Below are positions 10,923 to 23,175 of a stretch of DNA of 64,000 nt, piece after piece. Below the pieces are notes generated by a model. That model made no database searches and was not told where the DNA came from. It saw only the letters and a list, made by a program, of their open reading frames with translations. Position 1 is the first letter of the stretch; every line of letters starts with the position of its first letter. The stretch is from Tetrastigma voinierianum (lineage: Eukaryota; Streptophyta; Magnoliopsida; Vitales; Vitaceae), in contig JAEQBH010006424.1 in NCBI GenBank assembly GCA_016808115.1, positions 1-64,000 on the forward strand, given 5' to 3'. Made by a program: the position numbers and the translations under genes.

Positions 10923-12987
10923 TGTAAGACCCGAGAAATTCCAATTTCTGGAATAAGGGCAAAATCGTAATTTTGATTATAAAATTTTAATTACGGTTAA
11001 AAGTCCGTAATTAATTCTCTAGACCTCGGATGACGAAACGGATTGTACCGTTGGAATCGTCTCGAAATATCTAGTTAGCACGTAAAATTTCGCAATTTGC
11101 TGAGACAGTCGGAGTTCGGCACGTTTTTCGAGGCATCGTTTAGTCTTTGTCGTCGGTTTCGATCACGATAAAGCCACATATAATATATACTCATGTACCA
11201 TAAGTGGTATGGTAGATAAATAGCGAAAATGGACCAGTAGAGATAGTGTCGAATGTGGCGGAGAAATAAGTAATTAAAATGCTTAAGTTACTAAATGACA
11301 TTAAAATGAACGTGGCCATCTCTTTAAAAATGCAACAAAAGAAGCAAAAACGGGAGGGGGAGGAACCGGTAGCGGCAGTAGCCAAACAATGGCGTTTTGG
11401 AGAGAGAGGATCATACTTCTCTCTCTAAAAATGCAGGCGTGATCGACCGTCGCCAGTCTTCGGGCCGAGAAGATAAGACGTTCTCTAGCGGGCGGGCTGC
11501 AGCGTGGACTCCGGGATCGGGAGTTTCTTCAAACTCCTTGAGGTAGGATTTTCTCCCTACTTGGGTTTTATTCCCATTTTTAGTGTTTTTCGAATGTTTG
11601 AGTCGATTGAGGCCATTGGGGGCTGTTGGATCGGTCCCAAAACATGGGACCGAATTAATACAATTTTTTTGAAACCAAATGGAGCAGCCCGTAGCTGCTC
11701 CATGGCCGTGTGGGTATGGAAAATGGGTATGGTGGTGTTAAATCATGCTTTGATTGAATTTGGGCCGGGAATGGCCGTGAATTTCGGGTTCACTAAGTGA
11801 ACCGTTGATTTGTGATCTTTCGGGAATAGTAACCGGGGTTACTATTCCGAGCAATATTCTAAAATATATTTTGTGAATCGTGTTTTTGGTTGAGTAATTC
11901 GAATCAGATTGCTTGTGTTTGAATATTAGCCCCGAGTAAGGCTAATTTTGATGTTGAAATGCTATTTCATAACATGTTATATGATATAATTTTATGTAAA
12001 TATATTCATGTATATATATTTGCATGTGGTTTAGACCATTATTGGAACTAGCATGCCATTCCATATACCTTTGGGACACCCTAGGATTTTAGGAGTGAGT
12101 GCATGAGACAAGTCTAGAGAAAAAGGTTCGGAGGGTTGTCTAATAATGTAAAGTGGTTCGGAGGGTAGTCTAAAATATTAAATGATCGGAGGGTAGTCCA
12201 AACCAAATTATATATCAACCGTCGGACGGCCCGGTTGATATACATTCATCGGAGGAGTAGTCCACTTGAGCAAATAATATCAATCGTCGGGCGGCCCGAT
12301 TGATATTCATCGGAGGGTAGTCCCTGAAACAAATTATATATATCAATCGTCAGACTGGCCCAATTGATATATATATATATCGGAGTAGTCTACTAATAAA
12401 ATAATGAATTCTCATACAAGGCTTGGCGAGTGTGAGAGAGTCGAGGACTAGGGATCGAGTTGGTCATGTGAGACATTCAGAGTAGGATCATGCATTTGCT
12501 TGAATGTGTGTTTATTTTGGAACATTGCGCACTTAGGTGGTGAAGTGGCCCACTTAGGGCGATTCTCCTGCAGGCTTTGGCTCACCCGTCGTGGGATCCC
12601 CCTTTTACAGGTACAGGGAGCGTGCGAGGAGACGGTTCGTTCTTGGTCGTGTTAGAAGAAAGTCGGGTTGTGGCTTTGATGTATACATGTATTAGAATTC
12701 TCTAATTTTAATGTATGTATTGTTTAAGAGTAAATATTGTAACTCTTGTAACTATGGGATATATAGTTGGATCGTAGTGGTATGCATATTGAGTATTGTT
12801 TATAGGCCCAAGTGGCCGTATTACTCATATATTGGATTGTTTGGGACAGGATATGCAGGTATTGTATTTGGGTAGAGCTCCTCGTACAAAGGAGACTACG
12901 GAATTTTAATGGTGGGTAACCCGACATCCACTTGTATTCCGCGGGTTGACGGGTAGTCAACGGACCCCCGGGTTTTGGGGCGTCACA
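10923..12987 (+). repeat. 3' LTR of the gypsy element
   Basis: About 2,065 bp, TGTAAGACCCGAGAAATT to GGCGTCACA. It is better preserved than the 5' copy in the hairpin array (12120-12390). The two LTRs differ by many short indels as well as substitutions. Confidence 0.85.
12211..12380. repeat. Three hairpins inside the LTR
   Basis: Three inverted repeats at about 12211-12242, 12276-12306 and 12334-12380 have arms such as ATATCAATCGTCGG and its partner CCCGATTGATAT. Each is preceded by a CGGAGGGTAGTCC-like word. The same array occurs at about 4600-4780 and, inverted, at about 55600-55800. Confidence 0.75.
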
Positions 12988-13012
12988 TTTTTTTCCTAGG
13001 TCTTACAATCAA

Positions 13013-13569
13013 AGTCATGAATACACGTTAAAACTACGGGACAAGTTTTTATAAAGATGATTTCAAGTCCTTGATGCAGAGTGAATACTTTGTTTATTTT
13101 GATGTGAAAGTTCACACCACTTATCAATGTCTTACATTCTTAGAAACACAACCCTTATATATCTGAAAAAAAAAAAAAACCTTACCTTTTATTTTTAGAA
13201 ATTCCTTGAAAGGTTTAACATTAGAAATAATCTGATTTTTAGTATTACAATTTTAAAAGCAAGCGTATTTTCAAAAACAAAAGGGTAAATTAAGTCATAT
13301 CTATTCAAAAGCAGCTTCTTAGAAGTGATTAAAATTGTCATTTATCTATTTAGCTATTCAGCATTTATTATTAGAATGCAACGGTATCTTATTTATATGA
13401 AAACGTATTACACTTGCCACTTCAATGTCATATACCTTAAAAATAAATGCAATTTTATATAAATTTTACTTTTCTAACGAAGAAGGTTTATCTCACGATG
13501 TCATAATCATTTCAAAATTCTCATAAGATATTTAATACTATAATTTAATGAATTGAAGCCTATCATTGT
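13013..13569. other. AT-rich spacer
   Basis: No gene. It continues the spacer interrupted by the nested LTRs. Bases 13530-13560 match 15150-15175 (ACTATAATTTAATGAAT). Confidence 0.5.
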
Positions 13570-14910
13570 TGTGAGACCGGAAAATCGATTTCTAAGGAAG
13601 GATAAAATGGTAATTTCGGTGAAATCGAATTTTCACAGATCTCGGATGGCGGACACCGTTGGAATCGTCTCGCGAAATCTAGCTACCACATAGAATTTTG
13701 TTGGATTCCGAGGTGGTCGGAATTTCACGTTTTTCGAGGCGTGGGGTGTCGGATGACACATGGCAAGGTAAGGGGATGCCAAGTGGCAGGATTAGAGGGC
13801 TGCCATGTGGAGGAGACCAAATGCCAACCATTTGCATGTCCTCATGAGGACACATGGCACCAAGAGGAGATCCATGGCTCACATTGAGCCACATGTAAAG
13901 TGGGTTGAAGAAAGTCAACTAATGAGGGGCAAAATTGTAATTTTGAGGAGAAGGCATCATCTTCTCCACTTTCATTTTTGATTGGCGGTTTTGGGCGGAG
14001 GGCTTGGGAGAGTGGGTTTTAGAGAAGCTCTACCTTATCTCACAAGATCTGGCTTGATCGGACCGTCGGCTCGACCTTTGTATGAGGCAAAGTTGAATTA
14101 CACACGTCGAGGGCTACGTGTGGGTACCAGATTTGGGGAGTTTCGACAAACTCCAGAAAGGTAGGGGTTTTTCTCCTACTTGCTTTACTTTTGGCTTAAG
14201 GGTCATGTAATGGATAGGGATTTGTTGAGGCCTGGATGGCGTGGTGCCGGATTCCAAAGATTTGGACCGGCGAAATCTGAGTGATTTGGACAGCCCACGG
14301 GCTGTTTGTGTGATTTGTGTGATGTGTGTTGTTTCCATGGGTGAATAACATGTTGATTGTGAAATTTGGGCTGTTCCAAGACGAATCGCCGGATTGTGCC
14401 TTAGCCCATGTGAGCTAAGTTTATGTTATTATTATAAAATGAATAACATGATTTATGGAACTAATTATGTTAATATATGCATGAGTGATATATTAGCATG
14501 TGTTATGTGTTTGTGTGCCATTGCATTGCACTTAGGTGGGGAGTAACCCAAGTAGGGAAATTCCACTACTGGGCTTTGCTCACCCCGTCGTGGGAATATA
14601 TTTTTCAGGTATTGAAGACGCAGTGGGGATGGGGCACATCCGGGTTTTAGAAGCGAAGAAACGGCCAAGATGGCCTTATCTTGTATTTTTTGTTCTTTTG
14701 TAAAATTCTGGGCAAGAAACCCAGTTTTGTATAAATTGTAATTAAATACAATTGTACATAAATGTTTTTTTGTATAAAATATACATTTTATGAGCATGAC
14801 GTATAGGCCTAAGTGGCCATTTTTGAACATATATGGGTCTCATGACATGAGACGCGTAGATTTCCGCGGTTTGACGGGTAGTCAACGGACCCCGGGTTTT
14901 GGGCGTCTGG
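13570..14910 (+). mobile_element. Solo LTR, gypsy type (same family as 38309-39675)
   Basis: It begins TGTGAGACCGGAAAATCG and ends near GGTTTTGGGCGTC, with the family landmarks AAGAGCTAAGTT-type and 'TGACGGGTAGTCAACGGAC' near the 3' end (14872-14890). It is related along its length to the solo LTR at 38309-39675. No primer site or internal region follows. The last bases and the target duplication are unclear here, so the right boundary is approximate. Confidence 0.75.
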
Positions 14911-15950
14911 TGTTGGATTCTTTTAGTTGATCAACATAAACTAACACGGTTCACAAGGATTACTAATCATGTGAATATTTAGTCAAGATTTTTTCATGAC
15001 AAATAATAGTAGAAATATAATCTTTTAGTAAATTTCCTATCTAATTGATAGGTATACAATCAATTTAATATATTTTGATCATATCTATCTCACTTCAGTT
15101 GGATCACTTGTGGCATTATTGTCACCCTCTTTATATATTTGTAAGATATTTGGTACTATAATTTAATGAATGGGAGGCCCATCTATAAATGTCTTCACCT
15201 ACATCAAATAGGATATTGATGGGTGACCCCAATATAATATGAATACTTGGTCAAGATTTCATGATAATACATGATGAATTTTCTACCTAATGAACATATG
15301 ATATGTATCATAATTGAAGTGAATGTAATTGAAGTCATAAATTAAAGTTTTTAAAGATGTTTGGAATTGGTGAAGACTTTAAAATAGATTAATTAGGAGG
15401 GATTTTTTTTTTGTTTTACGGCTTAGAAAGTTGATAATACCTATCCAAGTTGAGCAAATACTTTAAAAGCGGGTCAAACACAGTATTTATTTGGATTTGT
15501 TTTCATATTTTGGAAGTTAGTGATACCTATAAAAAACCATACATTCTATAAAAGTCATATATATATATATATAACAACGCCTTATGTACGAGGTAGTGTT
15601 TGTGAAATGGACTTCTTGTATCAACATTGAGCCCTCACTTAAAAAAATTATAATCCTTAATTTTAAACATGTTCTATTTGAAGAGCATGGAGCAAAGGGA
15701 ATGAAAGGAATATTTTTAATTATTTCCTATGTAATTGCAATAGTCTATTTTAATTAAAAAATAAAGTAATATTTAAACTATACGCTGTATGTAATTGTGG
15801 GTGTTTAATTTTATAAAAAAAATAAGACTATTTTTGATAAAGAAATAAAAAAGTATGAAGTTGATATTACCTATTTTCCAATTCCATTAATTGTAGTGGA
15901 ATGGGAGTAGTTAGATATACACCAACTAATGGGAATGCCGAATGTATCAC
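14911..15950. other. Duplicated AT-rich spacer upstream of receptor kinase A
   Basis: Bases 14960-15540 match 37120-37680 and 51530-52100 (shared GTGAATATTTAGTCAAGATT). Bases 15560-15950 match 57540-57930 upstream of receptor kinase B. No gene seen. Confidence 0.6.
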
Positions 15951-15956
15951 TTAAGT

Positions 15957-15965
15957 TTATAAATA
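15957..15965 (+). promoter_or_regulatory. TATA box, receptor kinase A
   Basis: TTATAAATA lies about 115 bp before the ATG at 16080. The same word stands about 120 bp before the ATG of receptor kinase B (57931), in a conserved upstream block. Confidence 0.5.
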
Positions 15966-16079
15966 AGTGTTGCATCTTCTCCTCCATGTACACCTGTAAT
16001 AAGCTTCATCTCTACCCGGCTGATAATGGCCCGTAGATATCCTTCATCCTACTCCTTACTCTCGACTCATCGTCACTCC

Positions 16080-19000
16080 ATGTTTTTTCATATTTCTTCT
16101 TTTCCCTTTGTCTTCAATATCATCCTTCCATGTCATTTTCCTTTGCCTACGCACCTACCATTGCTATTTCAAAGTTGAACAAGATCAAGAAGCACTCGCT
16201 CTCTTGACATGGAGAGTCAGCCTTGATAATCAAACCCAAAGTTTTACTCTCATCTTGGTTTGGTTTAATTCTTGCCATCATTGGTTCGGAGTGGCTTGTC
16301 ATAGGTCAGGAAGTGTCTCCGATTTAAACCTTAAGAGTTGTGGTTTGAGGTACACTCCAAAATCTCAATTTTCATCTCTCCCCAACCTCCTTACTCTTAA
16401 TTTGACTAACAACTCCCTCCATGGAACCATTCCAACTAATATTGGTAATATTTCCAAACTAATCACAATTCTTGATTTTGGTTCTAATCATTTCACTGGT
16501 GTAATACCTGAACAACTTGGGTTTTTAACATCACTTAGCTTTCTATCTTTGGCTTCTAATAATTTTAGAGAATTGATTCTTCCTTTATAGGGAATTTGAA
16601 AAACTTAACTATTTTGCATTTTTATGAGAATGAGCTTTCTGGTTCCATTCCTCAAGAAATTGGATTGTTAAGATTTCTTAATGATCTTGAATTGTCAAAT
16701 AACAATCTCATTGGTCCAATCCCTCCTTCCATAGGTAACTTGAGGAATTTAACCACATTGTATCTTTATACGAACAAACTATCACAGTTCCATTCCTCAA
16801 GAAATTGGAATTAAGATCTCTTTTATGATCTTGTCAGATAACCAGTCTCAACTGGTCAATCCACTCCTTTCATGAGTAACTTGAGAATTTAACCCCACAT
16901 TGTATCTTCATCACGAACAAACTATCTAGTTCCATTCCTCGAGTGGATTGTTAAGATCTCTTAACGATCTTGAATTTTGAGATAATACGTCACAAAACTT
17001 GATTAAATCACTGCCATGATGACTTGAGAGATTTAACAGCGCGCATCTTTATCCCCGAACAACTTCTCCGGTTCCGTTATAGAAATTGGTTCTTGAATCT
17101 CTTAATGGGATCCGATTATCAAATAACCGTCTCCACGATTGTTCCTCTTGAGGCGCTTAGGAGTGCTTGTATCTTCCATAAGATCTGTTATCTGGTTCCA
17201 TTCTGAAGAAATTGGTTATTAAGATCTACCCAGTGATGCCAGTTATCATCTTGCAATCTCTTTGATTGATCCTCCTTCCATAGGTAACGAGGAATTTAAC
17301 CACATTGTATCTTCATACAGACTTAGCTATCTGGTTCCATTCCTCAAGTGGATATTAAGATCTCTTAATGATCTTGGTGTCAACTAACAATCTCACTGGT
17401 CCAATCCCTCATTCCATAGGTAACTTGAGGAATTTAACCACATTGTATCTTCATACGAACAAACTATCTGGTTCCATTCCTCAAGAAATTGGATTGTTAA
17501 GATCTCTTAATGATCTTCAATTGTCAACTAACAATCTCACTGGTCCAATCCCTCCTTCCATAGGTAACTTGTCCAGCTTAACCTCTTTGGGCCTTGGTCA
17601 TAACAAACTCAGTGGTGCCCTTCCTCTGGAAATGAATAATATCACTCATTTGAAAAGATTGCATTTGTATGAAAATAACTTCATTGGCCAACTACGGGCG
17701 GATTGCCTTAGTACGAGCACTTGTAGATTTTCCACCTTGGAACCATTTCACGGGTCTATGCAAAAGAGCTTGAAAAATTGCACTAAGCTTATTCAAGTTC
17801 GACGAAGGAAACAGCGCGGAACATAGCCGAAAGTTTTGGTGTATACCCAAACTGAATTATCTCGATCCTAGCGGTAACAGAATTTACATGGCGAAGCTTT
17901 CAGAATTGGGGGCAGTGCCACAAACTATACACTTGAACATCTCCAACTGACAATATTTACGGTGCCATACACACCGACCCGGAGAGCCACTGATTTCCTG
18001 ACGACTTGATCAACGCCAAACCATTTGGCGGAAGATCCCAAAAGAACTGGGTATATTTACCCCTTATTGTTGAATTGTTCTTGGCTAACAACAATCTTTT
18101 CAGGAAGCATTCCCTTTGAAATTGGGAAAATTAGCCGATCTTCAAACCCTTGATCTGGCATGAGAACAGCAAAGCGGTCAAATTCCCGAACAAATAGGGA
18201 ACTTGTGAAATTATCGTCAGCAGACTTAGAGGTAGGGAATGATTTGTGGATAGCATTCAGCGAAATTGGAAGGTGCTTCATCTTTGAGTCTTGATCTTAG
18301 TCAAAATATCTTGACGGAGATTCCATCATTTGCTTGGAGAGTTACGATTACTGGAGGCGTTGAATCCTCTCCCATAGCCGACTTCTGGCACCATCCCACA
18401 CACTTTTGAGTGATCGTCGCGACGTCTGCATTATATCCACCACAATCCAGGTTGGAAGGTCCTCTCCCAAAATCGAAACGCCTAAGCTCCATTTGAGGCA
18501 TTTAGAGTAATAAGAAGGTCTGTGGTAATAATGTCACTCATCTCAAGCCATGCGGTCTAGAAGAAGACCACGAAGTTTTAAATGCTTGAATCATACTACT
18601 CCTCATTGCTTGAGCACTCTATTGTTCTTATTATGACTTTATTATTGGAATTTATTTTCTTGTCAAAATTGAGGAAGAAAACAACCAGTCTACACTTGAA
18701 GCCGCCGATGTCAAGATATTTGCAATATGGGGACATGATGGGGAATTGTTGTATGGGCACATCCTCTGAGAGCGACAATTTCAGTTCAAGCATTATGCAT
18801 TGCTTGGAGGATGGCCCACTTTGTTTACAAGGCGAGTTGCCAAATGGCCGGGTTCTTTACAATGAAAAAGCTTCACTACTCCGTGAATGAGATGGTCGAG
18901 ATATGGCTGGTTGAAGGCTTTCAAAAGCGAGATTCATGCTCTAGCACAGATAAGGCATCGCAATATTGTCAAGCTTTTATGGCTTCCAAGTTAATTTTGC

Positions 19001-19756
19001 TAAAATGTTTTGATTTGAGTTTCTGGAAAGGGAGCTTGAAACATTCTATGACGATGAAGAAGCGACGGAAAAAACTTGATTGGATTGTGAGGCTAAGCAT
19101 TGTGGAAGGGGTGGCTAAAGCATTATCTTATATGCACCATGATTGCTCACCGGTAATTCATCGAGACATAACCCGGCAACAATGTTCTGTTTAGATTCGG
19201 AATATGAGCTCATGTCTCGGAGCTTCGGCACGGCTAGGCTTATAAAGCCCAGGACTCATCCTAGTGGACTTCATTTGCGGGAACTTTTTTGGTTATCTTG
19301 CTCCGAACATATTTTCTTGTTAGGGCGTTAGTTATACTATTATAATTTCTTAGCGGCGACGAGCATGATGTAATCTTCTTAATTTGCAGAACTTGCTTAC
19401 AAGATGAAGGTGGATAATAAAACGGATGTTTATAGCTTTGGGGTTGTAACAATGGAGGTAATTATGGGAAGGCATCCTGGTGAACTCATCTCATCATTGT
19501 TGTCATCAGCATCCTCCTCATCCTCATCCCTCATTACAGGTATTTGTGACCATTGGTACATTGAATGATGTTATGAATGGCGCCCTCGCCTCTACCGTGG
19601 ATGAAGTGAGCTGAAAGTAGTGGTTGCGATAAAGATAGCATTAGCATGCTTATGTGTAATCCCAATCTCGACCAACTATGCAACGGATTGAAAGAACACT
19701 CTAATGCAAGGGCCACCACTATCAAAACCATTTTCCATGATTACATTAGGTGACTG
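16080..19756 (+). pseudogene. LRR receptor-like kinase A (MIK2-like), frameshifted
   Basis: A plasma-membrane LRR receptor kinase of the LRR-XII/XI-like group near MDIS1-interacting receptor-like kinase 2. From the ATG at 16080 come a hydrophobic signal peptide, an LRRNT cap with the pair around 'SCHHWFGVAC' (about 16274), LRRs of 24 residues (16380-17700), remnants of the last LRRs (18050-18500), a transmembrane stretch (about 18600-18680) and a kinase domain: 'PVIHRDI' catalytic loop at 19150-19170 and 'SFGTARLIKP' where DFG is expected (about 19220). A short intron (about 19305-19389, acceptor TTTGCAG) breaks the kinase before 'LAYKMKVDNKTDVYSFGVV', as in the family. The tail ends near 19756. 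Frameshifts occur throughout; DFG to SFG comes from an indel. It is a pseudogene, or a gene hidden by consensus errors. Confidence 0.8.
16629..17580 (+). repeat. Seven LRR-pair DNA repeats (about 144 bp)
   Basis: A unit of about 144 bp encodes two 24-residue LRRs ('LSGSIPQEIGLLRSLNDL' and 'LTGPIPPSIGNLRNLTTL'). Seven units are visible, beginning near 16629 and ending at 17580, where a distinct LRR ('LSSLTSLGLGHNKLSG') follows. The middle units (16800-17340) carry most indels. Confidence 0.8.
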
Positions 19757-19879
19757 CTTGGTCATGGGCTGAAAACTAGGCGACGGTCACCAAGCTACTC
19801 CATGTGTATTTTGTTTATCATCCAGATGATTGATTTTATTTAGGCGAAATCTCTTTTTCTTTGTCTCTCAGTTTATAAA

Positions 19880-22800
19880 TTGACAATAAATTGGTTGTGT
19901 GATCGACCCTCTGACTATGTCTCTACCGCCGAGGCTCCGAATGTCTTGATCTGCTTTGTTTGGAGAGATCGGATGCCTCAGTCTTTGGAAATGAAGTGGG
20001 CCGTTCACGTATCACCATGTCCTATAAAGGGAAAACCATACTGGTATACCATAATGCATTGTGCTTTTATTTTGGTTGCTAGTTTTTTTCCTTCCATTTT
20101 TCGACATTAGGTTTTTAATTTGTTTGTTTCTGTTTTGGTCATGTTCTTTGGTGATAGTTTGACTGTGGAATTCATCCAGTATACTTTCGGGCATGGCGCT
20201 TTGCCATACGCGATGAGATTGATCCTTCAACCATTGATGTCCTTTTGGTGACCACGGTATGTTCTTTTCCTTGTTGAATATTGTAATGTTATTTGTTTTA
20301 TAACTTAGTAATCTGCTGAATTGAGAAATGAAGTTTAGAGAATATCATTATTGTTTTTTGATATTGTAATCCTAGGTATAGTCATTTTTCTGCAATTTTT
20401 TTTATTTTTATTTTTATTTTGAAACAATAAAATGGTGACTGAATAGTCTACTGAAAATAACAAAACAACTTCTTCAACATATAAAGATTTATTTGGAAGC
20501 TTGACTCTGAACCATCTGTATCTTCTCTTGCTCAATATCTGGTTATTTTCCTTATTGGTCTAAATGGAGGCTGAAACTAGCTGTGGTCCTCACTTCTCAG
20601 GTGTATTTTGTTTTATCATCGGAATGATTGATTTTATTAAGACGAAAATCTCTTTTTCTTTGTCTCTCAGTTTATAATTGACCCATAAATTGGTTGTGAT
20701 GCGGCCTATGACCCATATCTCTGCCGACGATCATCTTGATACGCTGCATTTTGAAGAGATCGGGTACCATTTGTTGACCACGGTAGTTCTTTTCATTGTT
20801 GAATATTGTAATGTTATTTGTTTTATAACTTAGTAATTTGTTGAATTGAGAAATGGGTTTTAGAGAGAATATAATTATTGTTTTTGATCACTTGTAATCT
20901 GGGTATTGTCATTTTGATATTGTAAGCATTGTTATGAGACCACTCCGATTAGAGTTTCTTTTACGGCCTTCTAGGATGATGCGGGTTAATGGACCTACCC
21001 CTTTGCATCTACGTATAAAGTATCCTACTCACAACTTGAACATGTACTTCGTATGAGGCAGAGAGGCTACATTAATCAAATCTATCAGCTAAAATTCCTT
21101 TGGAAAAGCCCCAATCGTTCACCTTCTTTGATTATGTTGAAGTTCCCATTGCTTTCCTCAGCATTGTTTTCTTCTCATTGAATAGGTTTATGTTAATCAC
21201 ATACTTATCTCTGACCAATGCTCTTAGCTGTGGTATGTAGCAACATATGCTCTTAACGATCATTTCATTCAGTATCTTGCTTGTCTGTCTTGTCAATGAA
21301 CTTTTTATAATCTTGAAACTTTTTAGAACTTTCATCTTCAGTTTCCTTTTTGTTATCTACTCTACTTTCTCATATAAAATTGCCCTACATTCTTTTTAGA
21401 TGTACTCTCCACTTCTTTTTCTTGTAATGTGTTGCATTTCTGTCTGACTTTCACTTGAATCATCTTTGCATCTCTTCCATATTTCACGGAGAAGGTCGAC
21501 CATTTTATTTAATTAAAATTTATGCAATTACTTTTGCCTATAAATTAAGCTAAAATATTTGAATTTTTCATTAGACCACATCCGAGGCGAGTTTTTTATG
21601 ACACTTGCAGCAAAGGCTATCTCTGATTGCTTTTGTCTAATTATGTGAAAGTGAGCAAAGTTTCGGTTGAAGAATATGTTGTATGATGAACAAGACATTC
21701 TTCGCCTCCATGGATAAAATTGGTGAAGGATTGCTTTTTGTTTCTTGATGTATGTTTTATTCTCCCACTTTTTAGAGACTAGTAATAGTTTCCTCTAATT
21801 TTCTCTCATTGTCAGGCGATTTTGAAGCTAATCTAAATGTCGTTTCACGATTGGTTGTAAGGGACTTAGATTTGGGTCTTTTAATGCTTTTTCTTTTAAG
21901 TTCTAAATTTTTTTGTCAATGTTATCTTTAAAGTTTCAATGAGTACCTTATTCCATGGAAAATTGGATTTGGAACGGCGAAGCAGTATCATGTCATTTGT
22001 TTGATTTCTCATCCTTCTTTTGTACTTCTTTTTCGAAGGCACAAATGGTCCATATCACCAGATAAACTTAATCTGTTTAGTTAAATTTAACGATTTGCTC
22101 TAATGTTCTATCTCGAGTCTCTTATTCCAAAATTAATACTAGCGAAACATCCCTTTACCTCATTCTTAAACTTAAATCTTTCTACCATAGACATTCTTAC
22201 GAATCACTTAGATTCTACGGAGTCACGAAATTCTTTGTTTTAGATCTTCATACGTAGATTTGTTCTTCACCTTCTATGAGATTAATTGGGTTTTGTCTTC
22301 AACATAGGGACGTTTTGGCCAAATAATACTAATATAGCAGAATAAGTCTATTAGATTTAATTGACTATACTTCTAATATTGATCTTTGGTGCTCCCTACG
22401 ACATTATGTTATTGTTCGACTATAGTTTCAAACATGTTACATAACACCAATCTAATAAAATATAAAACTTGCTCACGAAAAAAAAGGAAGCAATATGGTG
22501 TGTATTTCTCATATGCGAAATATCGGTTACTATAATCCTAATACATTACTTGTTGTTTGGACATTTACAACAATTGACTTTAGATGTATTTACTTAATTT
22601 TATTATCTCATTTAATGTTCACAGCGCGCTATAATTAAATCATCTTATGGGTTATTGATTTCCATCGGACATTAGAAGTAAATGGTATATGATTTTGGTG
22701 TTAAGCAGTTAGGCACGTCGCGATGCCGTATTTATGGCTGATATTCTTTGTTCGAGTACTTTACTTTGGAGACTATTCTCGCGAAGATTGTCATCTTGTC

Positions 22801-23175
22801 TTTGAGATCTGCGATTCTCCTGTATTTCAACTCGAGAAAATGGCAAAACCATTAGGAGAATTTGGCTGAAAAGACCCACGAAGTCGGTGAAGCCCATCGT
22901 GGTTTTACGGTAGCGTTCCTTTATCGAGATAATGGCATGATGATCTCCATGTCTTCTGTGACTATCCACAGAAAATATCTCCCGAGTTACTGGCGCTACA
23001 GTGGTGCCTTTGGTGTGATGAAGCATGGGGTAGGCGAATGTTGAGAGTGTGGGTCATTGCGGATGAAGAATCGAGGGGTCGACTTTCATGTCCATGAGCG
23101 GTTGGCGGTGAAGTATGGTCGGAGAAGCATATTTCATTGCGCGGAATCGGATCCTATTAGCGACATGGTTTGACT
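19880..23175 (+). pseudogene. CPSF73-I: CPSF73-I copy B, deleted and frameshifted
   Basis: It starts about 120 bp after receptor kinase A. Exon 1 (about 19880-20041) carries 'NEVG' to 'MSYKGKT' of the metallo-beta-lactamase N-terminus. Exon 2 (20160-20253) reads 'GIHP' and 'DEIDPSTIDVLLVT'. A partial repeat of exon 1 lies at 20620-20790. A later exon at about 21565-21720 has 'NYVKVSKVSVEEYVV' and 'DEQDILR'. The next exon begins at 22651 (V-I-D-F-H) and runs to 'YTGDYSREEDCHL' near 22800, then jumps at about 22840 directly to 'KMAK' of the C-terminal domain, losing the beta-CASP region. The small exon with the HxHxDH zinc motif is not found. It ends in a junction with a receptor-kinase tail. 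It cannot encode an active nuclease as read. Confidence 0.75.

Larger units (their letters stand above)
3363..12987 (+). mobile_element. Ty3/gypsy LTR retrotransposon (9.6 kb), degenerate
   Basis: Two direct LTRs of about 2.0 kb (3363-5381 and 10923-12987) both begin TGTAAGACCCGAGAAAT and end GGGGCGTCACA. A primer-binding site for initiator tRNA-Met follows the 5' LTR, and a purine tract precedes the 3' LTR. Remnants of protease, reverse transcriptase and integrase lie in gypsy order between 7857 and 10815, all frameshifted. I see no gag or zinc knuckle; 5600-7850 is instead filled by AT-rich palindromes, a GC-rich block and unrecognised sequence. The element sits inside an older LTR with a TTTTT target duplication (3358-3362 and 12988-12992), which is consistent but low-complexity. 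The integrase C-terminus suggests a chromovirus of the Tekay/Del type; that lineage call is tentative. Confidence 0.85.
2490..13007 (-). mobile_element. Older gypsy-type solo LTR, split by a later retrotransposon
   Basis: Read on the minus strand, an LTR begins TGTAAGACCTAGG (13007 downward) and ends GGGGTGTCACA at 2490. Its own sequence is 2490-3362 plus 12988-13007, about 890 bp. It is flanked by a 5-bp target-site duplication ATCAA at 2485-2489 and 13008-13012. The conserved gypsy LTR start (AGGGCAAAATGGTAATTAC near 3310-3330 on the minus strand) supports the class. Everything between 3363 and 12987 is a second element inserted later. No internal domain of this older element remains, so it is a solo LTR made by LTR-LTR recombination. 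Confidence 0.8.

Noticed and set aside
12211..12380. LTR hairpins as microRNA precursors
   Set aside because: Arms are only about 12-14 bp, too short for a typical plant microRNA precursor.
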